Of a stretch of DNA of 64,000 bases, positions 54,564-62,819 are shown piece after piece (within the stretch, counting starts at the first letter, position 1; each line of letters begins with the position of its first letter). The DNA comes from Streptomyces kanamyceticus (GTDB lineage: Bacteria; Actinomycetota; Actinomycetes; Streptomycetales; Streptomycetaceae): contig NZ_CP023699.1 in the NCBI RefSeq assembly GCF_008704495.1, positions 7,068,001 to 7,132,000 on the forward strand. The letters run 5' to 3'. The position numbers and the translations under genes are program-made. The notes under the pieces were generated by a model, which was not told the DNA's origin, made no database searches, and saw nothing but the letters and a program-made list of their open reading frames with translations.

Positions 54564-56565
54564 GCACACGCCGCCCCGCCCCACGGTCGCCCTGGTCGGC
54601 GACGGGGGCCTCCTGGACGACGCGGTCGCCGCGGTCGCCGCGCGCGTCTTCGACGTCGTACGCCCGGACAGCGCCGCCACCGTTTTGGACGGCTGCGCCG
54701 CGGTCCTCGTCGTCGGCGACGCCCCCCGCGCCGACCCCGTCGCCCGGGTCCGCGAGGCGGCCGCGCTCGCCGGGATCCCCTGGCTGCCCGTTACCGCGGC
54801 CGCCGACGCCGTGCGGGTCGGGCCGCTCGCGGGGACGCCCGACGGCGGCTGCCCGGACTGCGCCGACTGGCGGCGCAGGCTCGCCCGCGACAAGGCGCGG
54901 GAGTACGAGGCGCTGCGCGAGCGGCACGGTTCGGCGCTGACCGAGCGGCCGTCGGCGCTGCGCACCAGGGCCGCCGCGGCCGTGGCCGCCGAGCTCGCCG
55001 TCGACCTGCTGACCAGGACCCTCGCGGGCGAACCGCCGCGTCCTGAAAGGGAGTTCGAGGGCCGCAGGCCCGGCGACCGGTTCCTGAGCGTGGACCTCGC
55101 GTCCCTCGCGGTCGGCTCGCACCGCTATCTCCCCTACGCGCCGTGCGAGGTGTGCGGCGGCCTGCCGGACGACGCCCCCGATGACGCCGTGGTCGAGCCC
55201 GCCGCCAGGCCCAAGCGGGCCCCCGACGTGTTCCGCACGCAGGACGTCCTCGCCCGCGCGGACGAGCTGTACGACCTCTACGTGGACGGCGCCGCGGGCG
55301 TCGTGCCGTCCGTCGACGACGAACGGACGGGACCGCTGCCCCGCGCCGTCGCCCCCCTGAGCTCGCTGCGCGGCAACAGCTCCCAGCACGGCTGGGGCCG
55401 CACCCTCGACTACCGCTCGTCGCGGATCACCGCCGTCCTGGAGGCCCTTGAGCGCTTCGGCGGCGAGCAGCCGCGCGGGCGCCGCACCGCCGTCACCGCG
55501 AGCCGCCGCGCACTGGGCCGACAGGCCGTCGACCCGCGCGAGTTCGGGCTCTACCCGGACGAGCGCCACGACCTGCCCGGCTTCCCCTACGTGCGCTACG
55601 ACGACGATCTGGTGATGCCCTGGGTCTGGGGGTACTCCTTCGGCCGCGGCGAGCCGGTCCTGGTGCCCGAGCGGTACGCGTACTACGCGGCGCACAGCCA
55701 CGAGGAGCCGCGCTTCGTCTACGAGATATCCAACGGCTGCGCGCTCGGCGGCTGCCTGGAGGAGGCGATCCTGTGCGGCCTCCTCGAAGTCGCCGAGCGG
55801 GACGCCTTCTTGATGACCTGGTACGGCCGCATGCCCATTCCCCGCGTCGACCCGGGCTCGGCGCGCGACCGCCGCATCCCGATGCTCGTCGAGCACCTGC
55901 GCCAGCGGACCGGATACGAGATCCAGCTCTACTCCGCCACCCTGGAACAGGGCGTGCCGTGCTTCTGGGCGGTCGGCCTCGACGCCCTCGACGACCCGGG
56001 CAGGCCGAAGGCGCTCTGCGCCGGAGGGTCCGGGCTCACCGCGGAGAAGGCCGTCGTCAACGTCCTGCACGAGATGGCGCACCTCCTTGAGCACGCCAAG
56101 ATCTACGACGCCGACGAGCGCGAGCGCGCGGCCGCGATGGTGCGCGATCCATCGCTGGTCAAGATCATGGGCGACCACTCGGTGCTCTACAGCCACCAGG
56201 ACGCGTTCGACCGCTTCGACTTCCTTCTCGGCGAGCGCCCCGCCCAGCCGTTCAGCGACTTCGAAGCGGCCTGGAAGTGGCCCGAACACACCGACCTGCG
56301 CGACGACCTGGCCGAGCTGGTCCGCCGCTACGCGGACCGGGGCCTCGACGTGATCGTGGTCGACCAGACGACCCCCGAGCACCGCGCGGGCGGCTTCGCC
56401 TGCGTCAAGGTGATGGTGCCCGGCACGCTCCCGATGACCTTCGGCCACCGCAACCGCCGCGTCGACGGCATCCCGCGGCTCCTGAACGTGCCCTACGAAC
56501 TGGGCTACACCGAGCGCCCGTTGACCCCCGCCGACATCAACCCGCACCCGCACCCGTTCCCGTGA
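54556..56565 (+). CDS. YcaO cyclodehydratase with N-terminal zinc/E1-like domain
   Basis: 669 aa. Residues 1-270 include two CxxC pairs, GGCPDCADW and APCEVCGGL, that likely bind structural zinc. YcaO domain from about 275: SLRGNSSQHGWGRTLDYRSS then VLEALERFGGE, and NGCALGGCLEEAILCGLLEV with AERDAF carry the ATP-binding residues. It ends NPHPHPFP, the proline-rich C-terminus typical of azoline-forming YcaO. It uses ATP to cyclise Cys/Ser onto the preceding carbonyl of the precursor. Central enzyme of the cluster. Confidence 0.94.
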   Translation: MAEHTPPRPTVALVGDGGLLDDAVAAVAARVFDVVRPDSAATVLDGCAAVLVVGDAPRADPVARVREAAALAGIPWLPVTAAADAVRVGPLAGTPDGGCPDCADWRRRLARDKAREYEALRERHGSALTERPSALRTRAAAAVAAELAVDLLTRTLAGEPPRPEREFEGRRPGDRFLSVDLASLAVGSHRYLPYAPCEVCGGLPDDAPDDAVVEPAARPKRAPDVFRTQDVLARADELYDLYVDGAAGVVPSVDDERTGPLPRAVAPLSSLRGNSSQHGWGRTLDYRSSRITAVLEALERFGGEQPRGRRTAVTASRRALGRQAVDPREFGLYPDERHDLPGFPYVRYDDDLVMPWVWGYSFGRGEPVLVPERYAYYAAHSHEEPRFVYEISNGCALGGCLEEAILCGLLEVAERDAFLMTWYGRMPIPRVDPGSARDRRIPMLVEHLRQRTGYEIQLYSATLEQGVPCFWAVGLDALDDPGRPKALCAGGSGLTAEKAVVNVLHEMAHLLEHAKIYDADERERAAAMVRDPSLVKIMGDHSVLYSHQDAFDRFDFLLGERPAQPFSDFEAAWKWPEHTDLRDDLAELVRRYADRGLDVIVVDQTTPEHRAGGFACVKVMVPGTLPMTFGHRNRRVDGIPRLLNVPYELGYTERPLTPADINPHPHPFP

Positions 56566-56573
56566 GGAGTCCC

Positions 56574-58154
56574 GTGAGCGGTCCCGCGATGAGTCCCGCG
56601 ATGACCCTCGCCCGGGACCGGGCGGCGGGTGCGACGCCCGGCGAGCGCTTCTGGCGGCGTTCGCTGTACGACTACGCGGCCATGACCGCCGAGGCGCCGG
56701 GCGGCAGGGAGGGCGGTCCCCAGGAACCGGAGCGGTTCCGGCGGTTCGGGGCCCTGCCCCGCTTCCCGCTGCCCGCGCCGCCGGCCGCGCTGGCCCCCTC
56801 GGAGCAGGTGCCGAGCGCCGCCTTCCACTCGGCGCTGCTCCACTACACCAACGGCGTGCTCCGCACCGAGTTCGGCCCGACCGCGCGCTGGCCCTACCAC
56901 CGCGCGACCCCGTCCGCCCGCTGCTTCGCACCCGTCGACATCACGCTGTGGACACCCGGACACGACGGTCTGCCCGCGGGGATCTACGCCCACGACCCGG
57001 CGCACCACGCCCTGGTGCGGCTCAGGTCCGGCGACTTCGACGAGGTCGTCGGCGCGGCGCTCGGGGCGCACCTCGACGGCGCCGTCGGCGTGCTGTTCCT
57101 GTCCACGGTCTTCTGGCGGACCGCCTTTCGGTACGGCGACTACGCGTACCGCCTGTGCGCGCAGGAGACCGGACTCGTCGCGGGGAACGCGCTCCTCGTC
57201 GCCGAAGCGCTGGGCGTGCGGGGGCAGGTGCACCACCAGTTCCTCGACGGGGTCCTGGAACGGCTCATCGGCGTACGCCCGCCGCAGGAGAGCGTCGCCC
57301 TCGCCCTGCCCCTGTACGCGCGGGGCGGTTCCTCGCGCCGCAGGTCCGCACCGGTCGCCGAGGCGGAGCTCGCGGTACCCGCGCCCGTCGAACGCCCCGC
57401 GCCTTCGCCGGGGCACGGGCTCGAACTCTGCCCCGATCTGGTCGAGTTGGACCGCTCGGCGCGGCTCGCCGACACGGCCGCGTTCGGCGAGCTGCCCGCC
57501 CGGGAGGGCGCGGGCGCGGTGCCGTCCGCGCCGCCGGTGGATCTCGCCGCCGTCCTGCGCGACCGCACGTCCGGCAGCCTCGTGTTCCGCGTGGCGGGGC
57601 CGCCGGTCCCGGCGGAGACGGTGCGCCGGATCACCGACCGCCTGCCGTACGCGTACGTGTCGGACGCGCGGCCGCACGGCACGCCGTCCCCCGTCCGGGC
57701 CCACCTGTGGACCTCCCGCGTCGACGGCATGCGGGCCGGTGTCCACGAGCTGACACCGGACGGGCCCGTGCACCTCGGGGATCTTCCGCTGGAGCGGCTC
57801 GGGGTGGCCGCGCCCAACATCGACTACCGGTCCGTGCCCGCGGTGCTCTTCCTCTCGGGCCCGCGCGAGGCCGCCCAACTGGCCTTCGGTGACCGGGGGT
57901 TCAGGGTCCTCCACCACGAGGCGGGCGTGCTCGCTCAGCGCGCGTGCGTGCTGGGCGCCGCCGAAGGGCTCGCCGCGCGCATCCACAACGGCTACGACGC
58001 GGCCGTCCTGTCCCGCGCCCTCGCCCTGCCCGAGGGGCATGAGCCGCTGTTCCAGATAGCGCTCGGCGCCCCCGGGCCCGACGAACGCTGCCTGCTGCCC
58101 GTACCCGGCCAGACCCTCGCGGGTAGCCCGCACCCGGAAGGGGCCCACCAGTGA
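56574..58154 (+). CDS. Two-domain SagB/ThcOx-type azoline dehydrogenase
   Basis: 526 aa from the GTG at 56574 (GAGGAG just upstream, 8 nt after the YcaO stop). Domain 1 (about 1-265): LLHYTNGVLRTEF, CFAPVDITLWTPGHDGLPAG, FWRTAFRYGDYAYRLCAQETGLVAGN. Domain 2 (about 310-520): FRVAGPPVPAETVRRITDRL, PAVLFLSGPREAAQLAFGDR, LHHEAGVLAQRACVLGAAEG. Both halves follow the FMN nitroreductase-like SagB fold. The family oxidises thiazolines/oxazolines to azoles. Which half keeps FMN was not resolved. Confidence 0.85.
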   Translation: MSGPAMSPAMTLARDRAAGATPGERFWRRSLYDYAAMTAEAPGGREGGPQEPERFRRFGALPRFPLPAPPAALAPSEQVPSAAFHSALLHYTNGVLRTEFGPTARWPYHRATPSARCFAPVDITLWTPGHDGLPAGIYAHDPAHHALVRLRSGDFDEVVGAALGAHLDGAVGVLFLSTVFWRTAFRYGDYAYRLCAQETGLVAGNALLVAEALGVRGQVHHQFLDGVLERLIGVRPPQESVALALPLYARGGSSRRRSAPVAEAELAVPAPVERPAPSPGHGLELCPDLVELDRSARLADTAAFGELPAREGAGAVPSAPPVDLAAVLRDRTSGSLVFRVAGPPVPAETVRRITDRLPYAYVSDARPHGTPSPVRAHLWTSRVDGMRAGVHELTPDGPVHLGDLPLERLGVAAPNIDYRSVPAVLFLSGPREAAQLAFGDRGFRVLHHEAGVLAQRACVLGAAEGLAARIHNGYDAAVLSRALALPEGHEPLFQIALGAPGPDERCLLPVPGQTLAGSPHPEGAHQ

Positions 58155-59773
58155 CCGCACCCGCCACGACCGAACCTGCCGTCGGCGCCGCCGCGCTCCG
58201 CTTCCTCGGCACCGGACACCTGCCGCCCGACGCGCTGCCCACCGCGGACACGGGCCTGATGCCGCCGCTCTACAAGAGCTACCCGGCCGCCCCGCGCCAC
58301 CCGCTGACCACGCCGGGCGAGACGCCGGGAGACACCTCGGGGGAGCGGCTCTCCTGGCTGCTGAGGCAGACGGGCGGGCTCACCCGGATGCGGTGGATGA
58401 GCGGCATCATGCCGACGGGACTCGCCACCGCGGCCACGGAAGCGGCGCGCGAACGGCGGGTGATCCTCGCGCCGGGACGCCCCGGCGCGGCCTCCGGATC
58501 CCGCTATCCCGTCGAGCTGTACGTCGCCCATTCCGCCGTGGACGGCACGGCCGCGGGGCTCTCCCACTACGACCCGGCGCACCACGCGCTGGAGCGGCTC
58601 AGGGACGGCGAGGGCCGGGACCTACTGCTCACGCACCTTGCCGAACCACCCTCCGCACGCCCGGAGTTCGTGCTCCTGCTGAGCAGCGTCCTGTGGCGGA
58701 ACTCCGCGAAGTACGGCTCGTTCGGCTACCGCCTCCAGAGCCTGGACTGCGGCGTCGCGGTGGCTCAGGTAGTGGCGGCCGCCGAGAGCACGGGGCTGAC
58801 GGCAGAGGTGCATCTGCGGTTCCAGGACCGGGAGTTGGCCCGACAGCTGGGCCTGGACGCACTGGCGGAGAGCGTGTTCGCGGTGGTCACGGTGCGGGGG
58901 GCCGGGGGCGGGGCGGGTCAGAAGGCACGGGTGGCGTCACCCGAACCTGAGACGTCGCCCGAGCCTGCGGTGGCACCCACGTCGCCGGTGGCGTCATGGT
59001 GGCGGACCGGCATCCCCGCGGAGCGCCCCACGCCCCGGCCGCTGACAGGCATCCCCGCCGTAGAGGACGCGGCCGCGCTGCACGAGGCCATCCTCGACGG
59101 GCTTGCGGTCGGCGCCGGGGCAGAGTCGGGACTGAGCCCCGCCGCCTCGGCCATCTCCCTGTCGCCCGTACACCCCGCCGCCCCTGCCGTCGCGGACGCG
59201 GCCGTCCGGCCTGCGGTCGGCACCGGGGCAATGCCGGGACCGGGCGCTGCGGCCCCGGGCCTCCCGGTCGCTGCCCCTGCGGTCGCGGACGCGGCTGCGG
59301 TGCAGGAGGCCATTCTCGGCGGGCTTGCGGTCGGCGCCGGGGCAGAGTCGGGACTGAGCCCCGCCGCCTCGGCCATCTCCCTGTCGCCCGTACACCCCGC
59401 CGCCCCTGCCGTCGCGGACGCGGCCGTCCGGCCTGCAGTCGGCACCGGGGCAATGCCGGGACCGGGCGCTGCGGCCCCGGGCCTCCCGGTCGCTGCCCCT
59501 GCGGTCGCGGACGCGGCTGCGGTGCAGGAGGCCATTCTCGGCGGGCTTGCGGTCGGCGCCGGGGCAGAGTCGGGACTGAGCCCCGCCGCCCCGGCCATCT
59601 CCCTGTCGCCCGTACACCCCGCCGCCCCTGCCGTCGCGGACGCGGCCGTCCGGCCTGCAGTCGGCGCCGGGGCAATGCCGGGACCGGGCGCTGCGACCGG
59701 AGATCCCGCGATTCCCGGCCCCGCCTCCCCGGACCTCCCGACCCCCGCCCCCGCCATCCCCTTGCCCCCGTAG
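58151..59773 (+). CDS. Second SagB-type dehydrogenase, N-terminal domain plus repeat segment (frame interrupted)
   Basis: 540 aa, GTG overlapping the first SagB gene (GTGA). Residues 1-255 are a SagB N-domain: QTGGLTRMRWMSGIMPTGL, YPVELYVAHSAVDGTAAGLS, LWRNSAKYGSFGYRLQSLDC. Residues about 310-515 are 74-residue tandem repeats, then a Pro-rich end PAPAIPLPP and stop. A matching C-domain lies directly after in another frame (59770-60399). One extra C in the CCCCC run at 59765-59769 would join them into a two-domain protein like its neighbour, so this is probably a frameshifted gene or a sequencing error. Confidence 0.75.
   Translation: MTAPATTEPAVGAAALRFLGTGHLPPDALPTADTGLMPPLYKSYPAAPRHPLTTPGETPGDTSGERLSWLLRQTGGLTRMRWMSGIMPTGLATAATEAARERRVILAPGRPGAASGSRYPVELYVAHSAVDGTAAGLSHYDPAHHALERLRDGEGRDLLLTHLAEPPSARPEFVLLLSSVLWRNSAKYGSFGYRLQSLDCGVAVAQVVAAAESTGLTAEVHLRFQDRELARQLGLDALAESVFAVVTVRGAGGGAGQKARVASPEPETSPEPAVAPTSPVASWWRTGIPAERPTPRPLTGIPAVEDAAALHEAILDGLAVGAGAESGLSPAASAISLSPVHPAAPAVADAAVRPAVGTGAMPGPGAAAPGLPVAAPAVADAAAVQEAILGGLAVGAGAESGLSPAASAISLSPVHPAAPAVADAAVRPAVGTGAMPGPGAAAPGLPVAAPAVADAAAVQEAILGGLAVGAGAESGLSPAAPAISLSPVHPAAPAVADAAVRPAVGAGAMPGPGAATGDPAIPGPASPDLPTPAPAIPLPP
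59080..59690 (+). repeat. 222-bp in-frame tandem repeat, about 2.7 copies
   Basis: The unit beginning GCTTGCGGTCGGCGCCGGGG recurs at 59101, 59323 and 59545, exactly 222 nt (74 residues) apart and nearly identical. It encodes GLAVGAGAESGLSPAASAIS and a VADAAVRPAVGTGAMPGPG segment. Near-identity implies recent duplication. Confidence 0.93.
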
Positions 59774-60399
59774 ACCCCGCCCCCGCCAGCGGATTCACCC
59801 GGCGCCGTACCGTCTACGGCTACCGACCCGCCCCCGTGCCCCCCGAAGTCCTCGCCTCCCTGTTCGCCACCGCCACCGCGCCCGTGCGCTCCGATCTGCC
59901 GCCCGCGCCGTCCGGCGGCAGGGATTCGGTGTGGATCGCCGGGGTGGTGCGCGGCGTGCCGGGCGTGCCCACGGGGGCGTACCTCTACGAGCGTGGGGCG
60001 CATGCGCTGGTGGCCACCCGGGGGGTCGACGCGGCGCGGGCCGTGCTGTACGCGGCCAAGAGTCCGATGCTGGCCGACGAGTGCCGTACCGCGACCGCGA
60101 GCCTGGTGGTCTGCGGTGATCCGCGCGGCGGGATCGTCGCCTACGGCGACCGGTGGTACCGCATGCTCAACATCGCCGCGGGCACGGCCGTGCAGCGCGT
60201 CGCCCTCGCCGCGGCCGCCGCGGGGCTCGACAGCCACGTGCACTGCGACTTCGACCTGACGGGCATCGCGGACGCCCTCGCGCTGCCCGCGCCGCTGACG
60301 CCGCTCGTCCTGGTGACGGTGGGGCGCGCGGCCCCCGACAGGACCGATCCGCAGCTGCCCCTGCGGGGCACGATCACGAGTGAGAGGGACAGCGACTGA
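59770..60399 (+). pseudogene. SagB-type C-terminal domain, separated by probable frameshift
   Basis: About 209 codons in frame with the stop at 60397-60399. VDPAPASGFTRRRTVYGYRP then VPPEVLASLFATATAP, GVPTGAYLYERGAHALVATR, MLADECRTATASLVVCGDPR and RMLNIAAGTAVQRVALAAAA align with domain 2 of the 56574 protein. It has no proper start: a GTG at 59836 would remove the conserved TRRRTVYGYR. It is best read as the 3' part of the 58151 gene. If translated alone it would need reinitiation. The stop overlaps the FAD gene (TGATG). Confidence 0.6.
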
Positions 60400-61577
60400 T
60401 GGAGTCTTACGACGTGGTGGTCGTCGGCGCGCGGAGCGCGGGTGCCGCGACGGCGATGCTGCTTGCCAGGGCGGGCCACCGCGTGCTGCTGCTCGACCGC
60501 GCCAGGTTCCCCAGCGACACGCTCTCCACCCAGCACATCCACCGTCCGGGCCTGCGCCTGCTCGACCGGTGGGGTCTGTTGGGGCCGCTGAAGGCCGGGG
60601 GGTGCCCGCCGGTGCGGCACATCTCGTACGCGCTGGAGGGCGAGCTCAGACTCGAAGGTCCCGTCCCGGTGGAGGAGGGCATCGACGCCGTGTACGCGCC
60701 GCGTCGCTACGTCTTGGACGGGCTGGTCGCCGACGCGGCCCTCGCGTCGGGCGCGGAGTTCAGGGACGGCTGTACGGTCACCGGGGTGCTGACCGGCGAT
60801 GACGGTCGCGTCACCGGGGTCACCTGCCGCACCGAGGGCGGTGCCACCCAGGAGATCGGGGCCCGCCTGGTGGTCGGCGCCGACGGGATGCGCTCCACGG
60901 TGGCCCGGCTCGTGGGGGCCCGCACGGAGCGCGAGGACGCCCCGATGACCTGCGTGTACTACGGCTACTGGGCGGGGCTGCCCGCGCAGTTCGAGGTCCA
61001 TGAGCGGACGGGCAGACTGATCGGCGTGGTGCCGACGCACGACGAACTCACCCTGGTCGCCGCCTACTTCCCGCAGGCGGAGTTCCCCGACGTACGCAGG
61101 GACCCGCACCTCGCGTACGAGGAGGCCCTGCGCAGCACGGCACCGGACCTGGCCGAACGGGCCGCCGGCGCGCACCGTGTGGAGCGGCTGCGCGGCACCG
61201 GCAGTCAGTTCAACTTCTTCCGGCAGGCCACGGGGCCCGGCTGGGTGCTCGTGGGCGACGCGGGCTGCCACAAGGACTCGATCACCGGGACCGGCATCAG
61301 CGACGCCTTCGAGCAGGCGGCGGCGCTGGCCGACGCGGTGGGGCCGGGGCTGGACCGCGACACGGCGACCCTCGACGCGGCGCTGCGCGGCTACGCGGCG
61401 GCCCGCGACCGGTTGATGGAGCCCCGCTACCAGATGGCTCTGGACAGCGCGGGGCTCCAAGTGACCGACGAGAGAAGGGGATTCCTGCGGTGGATCGCGA
61501 GCGACCCGGGTTCCACGCGGGCGTTCCTGTCGGTGGCGGTGAGCCATGTCGACGCGGCCCAGTTCTCCCCGGCGTGA
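60399..61577 (+). CDS. FAD-dependent oxidoreductase (PHBH/geranylgeranyl-reductase superfamily)
   Basis: 392 aa, ATG overlapping the SagB stop. Dinucleotide motif VVVVGARSAGAATAMLLARA with LLLDRARFPSDTLSTQHIHR, GADGMRSTVARLVGA (the DG motif), and the second FAD motif GWVLVGDAGCHKDSITGTGI with SDAFEQAAALADAV. It resembles flavin hydroxylases and reductases of natural-product clusters; the Trp-halogenase WxWxIP motif was not seen. It could hydroxylate Trp43 or another residue of the peptide, or reduce an isoprenoid. Last gene of the rightward operon, convergent with the regulator. Confidence 0.82.
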   Translation: MESYDVVVVGARSAGAATAMLLARAGHRVLLLDRARFPSDTLSTQHIHRPGLRLLDRWGLLGPLKAGGCPPVRHISYALEGELRLEGPVPVEEGIDAVYAPRRYVLDGLVADAALASGAEFRDGCTVTGVLTGDDGRVTGVTCRTEGGATQEIGARLVVGADGMRSTVARLVGARTEREDAPMTCVYYGYWAGLPAQFEVHERTGRLIGVVPTHDELTLVAAYFPQAEFPDVRRDPHLAYEEALRSTAPDLAERAAGAHRVERLRGTGSQFNFFRQATGPGWVLVGDAGCHKDSITGTGISDAFEQAAALADAVGPGLDRDTATLDAALRGYAAARDRLMEPRYQMALDSAGLQVTDERRGFLRWIASDPGSTRAFLSVAVSHVDAAQFSPA

Positions 61578-61597
61578 ACCCGGCCGGGGCGGGTGGG

Positions 61598-62299
61598 TCA
61601 GGCCGCGGGGCAGGCTCGGACGAGCCCCGTCTCGTAGGCGAGGATGACGGCCTGGGCGCGGTCGCGCAGGCCGAGCTTCTGGCAGAGGTGGTAGAGGTGC
61701 GACTTGACGGTCGCCTCGCTGAGGGTCAGCTTCTGGGCGATCTCGCAGTTGGAGTGCCCGTTGGCCACCAGGGACAGCACGTCGCGCTCGCGGTGGGTGA
61801 GCCTGGCCAGATGCGAGCCCGGCACCACCGTGACGCCGGGCGACCGGCTGACCAGGCGGTTGATGAGGCCCACGGCCGTCGGCGACTTGAGGAGCATGGC
61901 GCCCGCGGCGATCTCACGGATGGCGGCGGCGAGCGTGTAGGGGTCGCCGTTCACCGGAAGCACCCCGCGCACACCACCCCGGAGCGCCGAGAGCAGCTCG
62001 TCGTGCTCCAGGGAGTCGCAGAGCATCAGGACGCCCGCGCCCAAGGACGCCAACTCCGGGCAGGAGCCGAGCGCTTCGGCCACCGCGATGCCGTCCATGA
62101 CGAGTGGATCATGGCTGACCACCACCACGTCGGGCCGTTCCGTCCGCAGGGTTCCCGCCACGTCCGCCGCGTCCCAGACCTCCGCCACCACGGAGATGTC
62201 GGGCTCTCGCGCAAGGACTCCGATGAGTCCCGCCCGCGCCAGATGGCGCGAGTCGCAAACGGCAATCCGGATACAATTAACAGGAGCTATTTGACGCAT
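61598..62299 (-). CDS. LuxR-type regulator with atypical (non-phosphorylatable) receiver
   Basis: 233 aa. C-terminal LuxR HTH is normal: HLARLTHRERDVLSLVANGH, SNCEIAQKLTLSEATVKSHL. The receiver-like N-domain keeps one acidic residue (Asp16) but has Ser62 where the phospho-Asp should be (VVVSHDPLVMDG), Cys94 at the Thr/Ser switch and Val/Asn in place of the conserved Lys. So it is probably not controlled by a kinase; ligand binding, as in JadR1-type regulators, is an alternative. The only regulator inside the cluster and the likely pathway activator. Confidence 0.85.
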   Translation of the reverse strand: MRQIAPVNCIRIAVCDSRHLARAGLIGVLAREPDISVVAEVWDAADVAGTLRTERPDVVVVSHDPLVMDGIAVAEALGSCPELASLGAGVLMLCDSLEHDELLSALRGGVRGVLPVNGDPYTLAAAIREIAAGAMLLKSPTAVGLINRLVSRSPGVTVVPGSHLARLTHRERDVLSLVANGHSNCEIAQKLTLSEATVKSHLYHLCQKLGLRDRAQAVILAYETGLVRACPAA

Positions 62300-62407
62300 A
62301 GGCTGTCCCCCGCCTGATTGTTCACAGCTTTCTGGCCGCGCTTTTACGCAGTATTCACCGCCGTTGAACGGCGGATGAAATTGAGGTCTTCGTGGGTGTG
62401 GACCCGT

Positions 62408-62457
62408 CCGAACTCGCCCGAACTCATCCGAACTCAGCTGAACTCAGCCGAACTCGC
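62408..62457. repeat. Five direct repeats of 10 bp (CCGAACTCnn)
   Basis: CCGAACTCGC, CCGAACTCAT, CCGAACTCAG, CTGAACTCAG and CCGAACTCGC follow each other without gaps, one per helical turn, between the divergent LuxR and P450 genes. Helix-phased direct repeats suit cooperative binding by a regulator. The surrounding 62300-62819 gap (520 bp) is more AT-rich than average and has no convincing gene. Confidence 0.8.
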
Positions 62458-62489
62458 GTTGACTGGTCTGGACCACGAGAGTGATCAGT

Positions 62490-62499
62490 ACAGTACTCG
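62490..62499. promoter_or_regulatory. ACAGTACTCG motif shared with the precursor/GT promoter
   Basis: Exact reverse complement of CGAGTACTGT at 43237-43246. Here it is part of a small symmetric stretch, AGTACAGTACT. Presence in both divergent control regions suggests a pathway-specific box. Confidence 0.4.
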
Positions 62500-62819
62500 A
62501 CTGACCGGGGCTGGTCCAGATTGCTCAACCTCTTTACTGACGGGCAACTCCCGGCGCACTTGTGATCGTTGATCTTCCTGCGCCGAGTGAGTCCCGCCAC
62601 ACATCGGTCGCGCTCACACCGCTGTATCAGCATTCAACTCGCGGCCGCTATTCATTCTTTATCGGACGTCGGCACCGCTCGCCGGGGCGGAGACCGCCCG
62701 CCCGTCTCAGCCTCCGGTCGGAGAGGCGATCCGCCGTTCCAGACGGACGACACGGGCCGCGCCCGGTGCGAGGGTGGGCCGGTCGCCCGGGACCAGGAGA
62801 GACAGATCAGGAGATGCGG

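Noticed and set aside
60399..61577. Flavin-dependent tryptophan halogenase
   Set aside because: FAD motifs are present and the core has one Trp, but the WxWxIP halogenase motif was not found.
62318..62572. 84-codon ORF in the regulator/P450 gap
   Set aside because: No ribosome site, composition determined by the 10-bp repeats, atypical codon use.
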